The notes beneath the pieces were generated by a model. It was not told where the DNA came from, searched no databases, and saw only the letters and a program-made list of their open reading frames with translations. Positions 63,757 to 64,000 of a stretch of DNA of 64,000 bases are shown here, in pieces (positions within the stretch are counted from its first letter, which is position 1; the number at the start of each line of letters is the position of its first letter). Both the position numbers and the translations under genes were made by a program. Origin of the DNA: Candidatus Obscuribacter sp. (lineage in GTDB: Bacteria; Cyanobacteriota; Vampirovibrionia; Obscuribacterales; Obscuribacteraceae); assembly GCA_021772095.1 (NCBI GenBank), contig JADYXR010000006.1, positions 87,114 through 151,113 on the forward strand, in the 5' to 3' direction.

Positions 63757-63832
63757 GGTGAAACTGACGATGAAGAGATTCACTACCGACTATAGATCCG
63801 CTCAGCAGCTCCCGTCGCTTTAGACCGGTTGC

Positions 63833-63872
63833 CGATCGATCGATCCATCCGTATTTAGATAGATAGATAGAT
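63833..63872. repeat. tetranucleotide repeats after the VIT gene
   Basis: GATC repeated (CGATCGATCGATCC near 63833-63846), then TAGA repeated four times at 63856-63872. GATC is the likely target of the adenine methylase encoded at 25950, which makes this a clustered methylation site if that specificity holds. Confidence 0.5.
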
Positions 63873-63901
63873 CGCCAAGTAACATCCATCCAAGACGACT
63901 T

Positions 63902-63946
63902 CAATCCCGCACCATTCTTTAACAGTGGTGCGGGATTGTTTTGCTT
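63902..63946 (+). terminator. rho-independent terminator after the VIT gene
   Basis: A perfect 13-bp stem CAATCCCGCACCA (63902-63914) / TGGTGCGGGATTG (63926-63938), 11-base loop, then TTTTGCTT. It lies 145 bases after the VIT gene stop. Confidence 0.9.
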
Positions 63947-64000
63947 AATTCGAAATCTTCTAAACCTCTGTCCTGCAAGCATTCATGGGGACATAAAAGA

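Overview
The window reads as chromosomal DNA of a Gram-negative-type, non-photosynthetic relative of the Cyanobacteria, most likely Melainabacteria/Vampirovibrionia of the Obscuribacterales type. This is inference from gene content: a cyanobacterial-style minC-minD-minE set followed by rodA, an S-layer-homology protein, a secreted M16 zinc protease, arabinose-5-phosphate isomerase (outer-membrane Kdo pathway), many Ser/Thr protein kinases, polyphosphate kinase together with glycogen phosphorylase and a glycogen debranching enzyme, and many TPR or low-complexity secreted proteins. Genes lie on both strands in short transcription units. No rRNA, tRNA, CRISPR array, transposase or phage module was recognised.

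Layout. 1-12 kb: an unknown protein, a SprT-like metalloprotein, a large secreted SLH-repeat protein divergent from glycogen phosphorylase, a secreted TPR protein, an NDH-2 fused to cyclic-nucleotide and CBS domains, and a Lys/Ala-rich secreted protein. 12-23 kb: small membrane proteins, a probable phosphodiester glycosidase, a Ser/Thr kinase, the M16 protease, glycogen debranching enzyme and a glutathione-synthetase-like ATP-grasp enzyme. 23-37 kb: polyphosphate kinase, an orphan adenine methylase, a sigma-region-4/SF1-helicase fusion, secreted TPR and GspE-N-like proteins, NagA, a coiled-coil protein, a possible attenuator before a zinc-ribbon gene, MeaB and an amino-acid permease. 37-44 kb: minC-minD-minE-rodA, then a zinc-ribbon/kinase/leucine-rich-repeat protein. 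44-56 kb: an unusual group of lipid-type genes: a UbiA-family protein, a dikinase fused to a BtaA-like (DUF3419) domain, a phytol/dolichol-kinase-like protein, a GNAT acyltransferase, an AMP-forming ligase and, after a gap, a second UbiA-family protein. 56-64 kb: a 14-bp tandem repeat, a kinase with a beta-propeller, arabinose-5-phosphate isomerase and a very large membrane VIT-domain protein.

How the genes work together. Glycogen phosphorylase, debranching enzyme and polyphosphate kinase fit a cell that cycles glycogen and polyphosphate. The Min system and RodA handle division-site placement and wall growth. The 44.8-54.3 kb group is the best candidate for an undescribed pathway: its enzymes together could build and head-group-modify an unusual lipid, with a dikinase and a 3-amino-3-carboxypropyl-transferase-like domain on one 1338-residue chain. 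Intergenic DNA often carries short imperfect tandem duplications just after stop codons.
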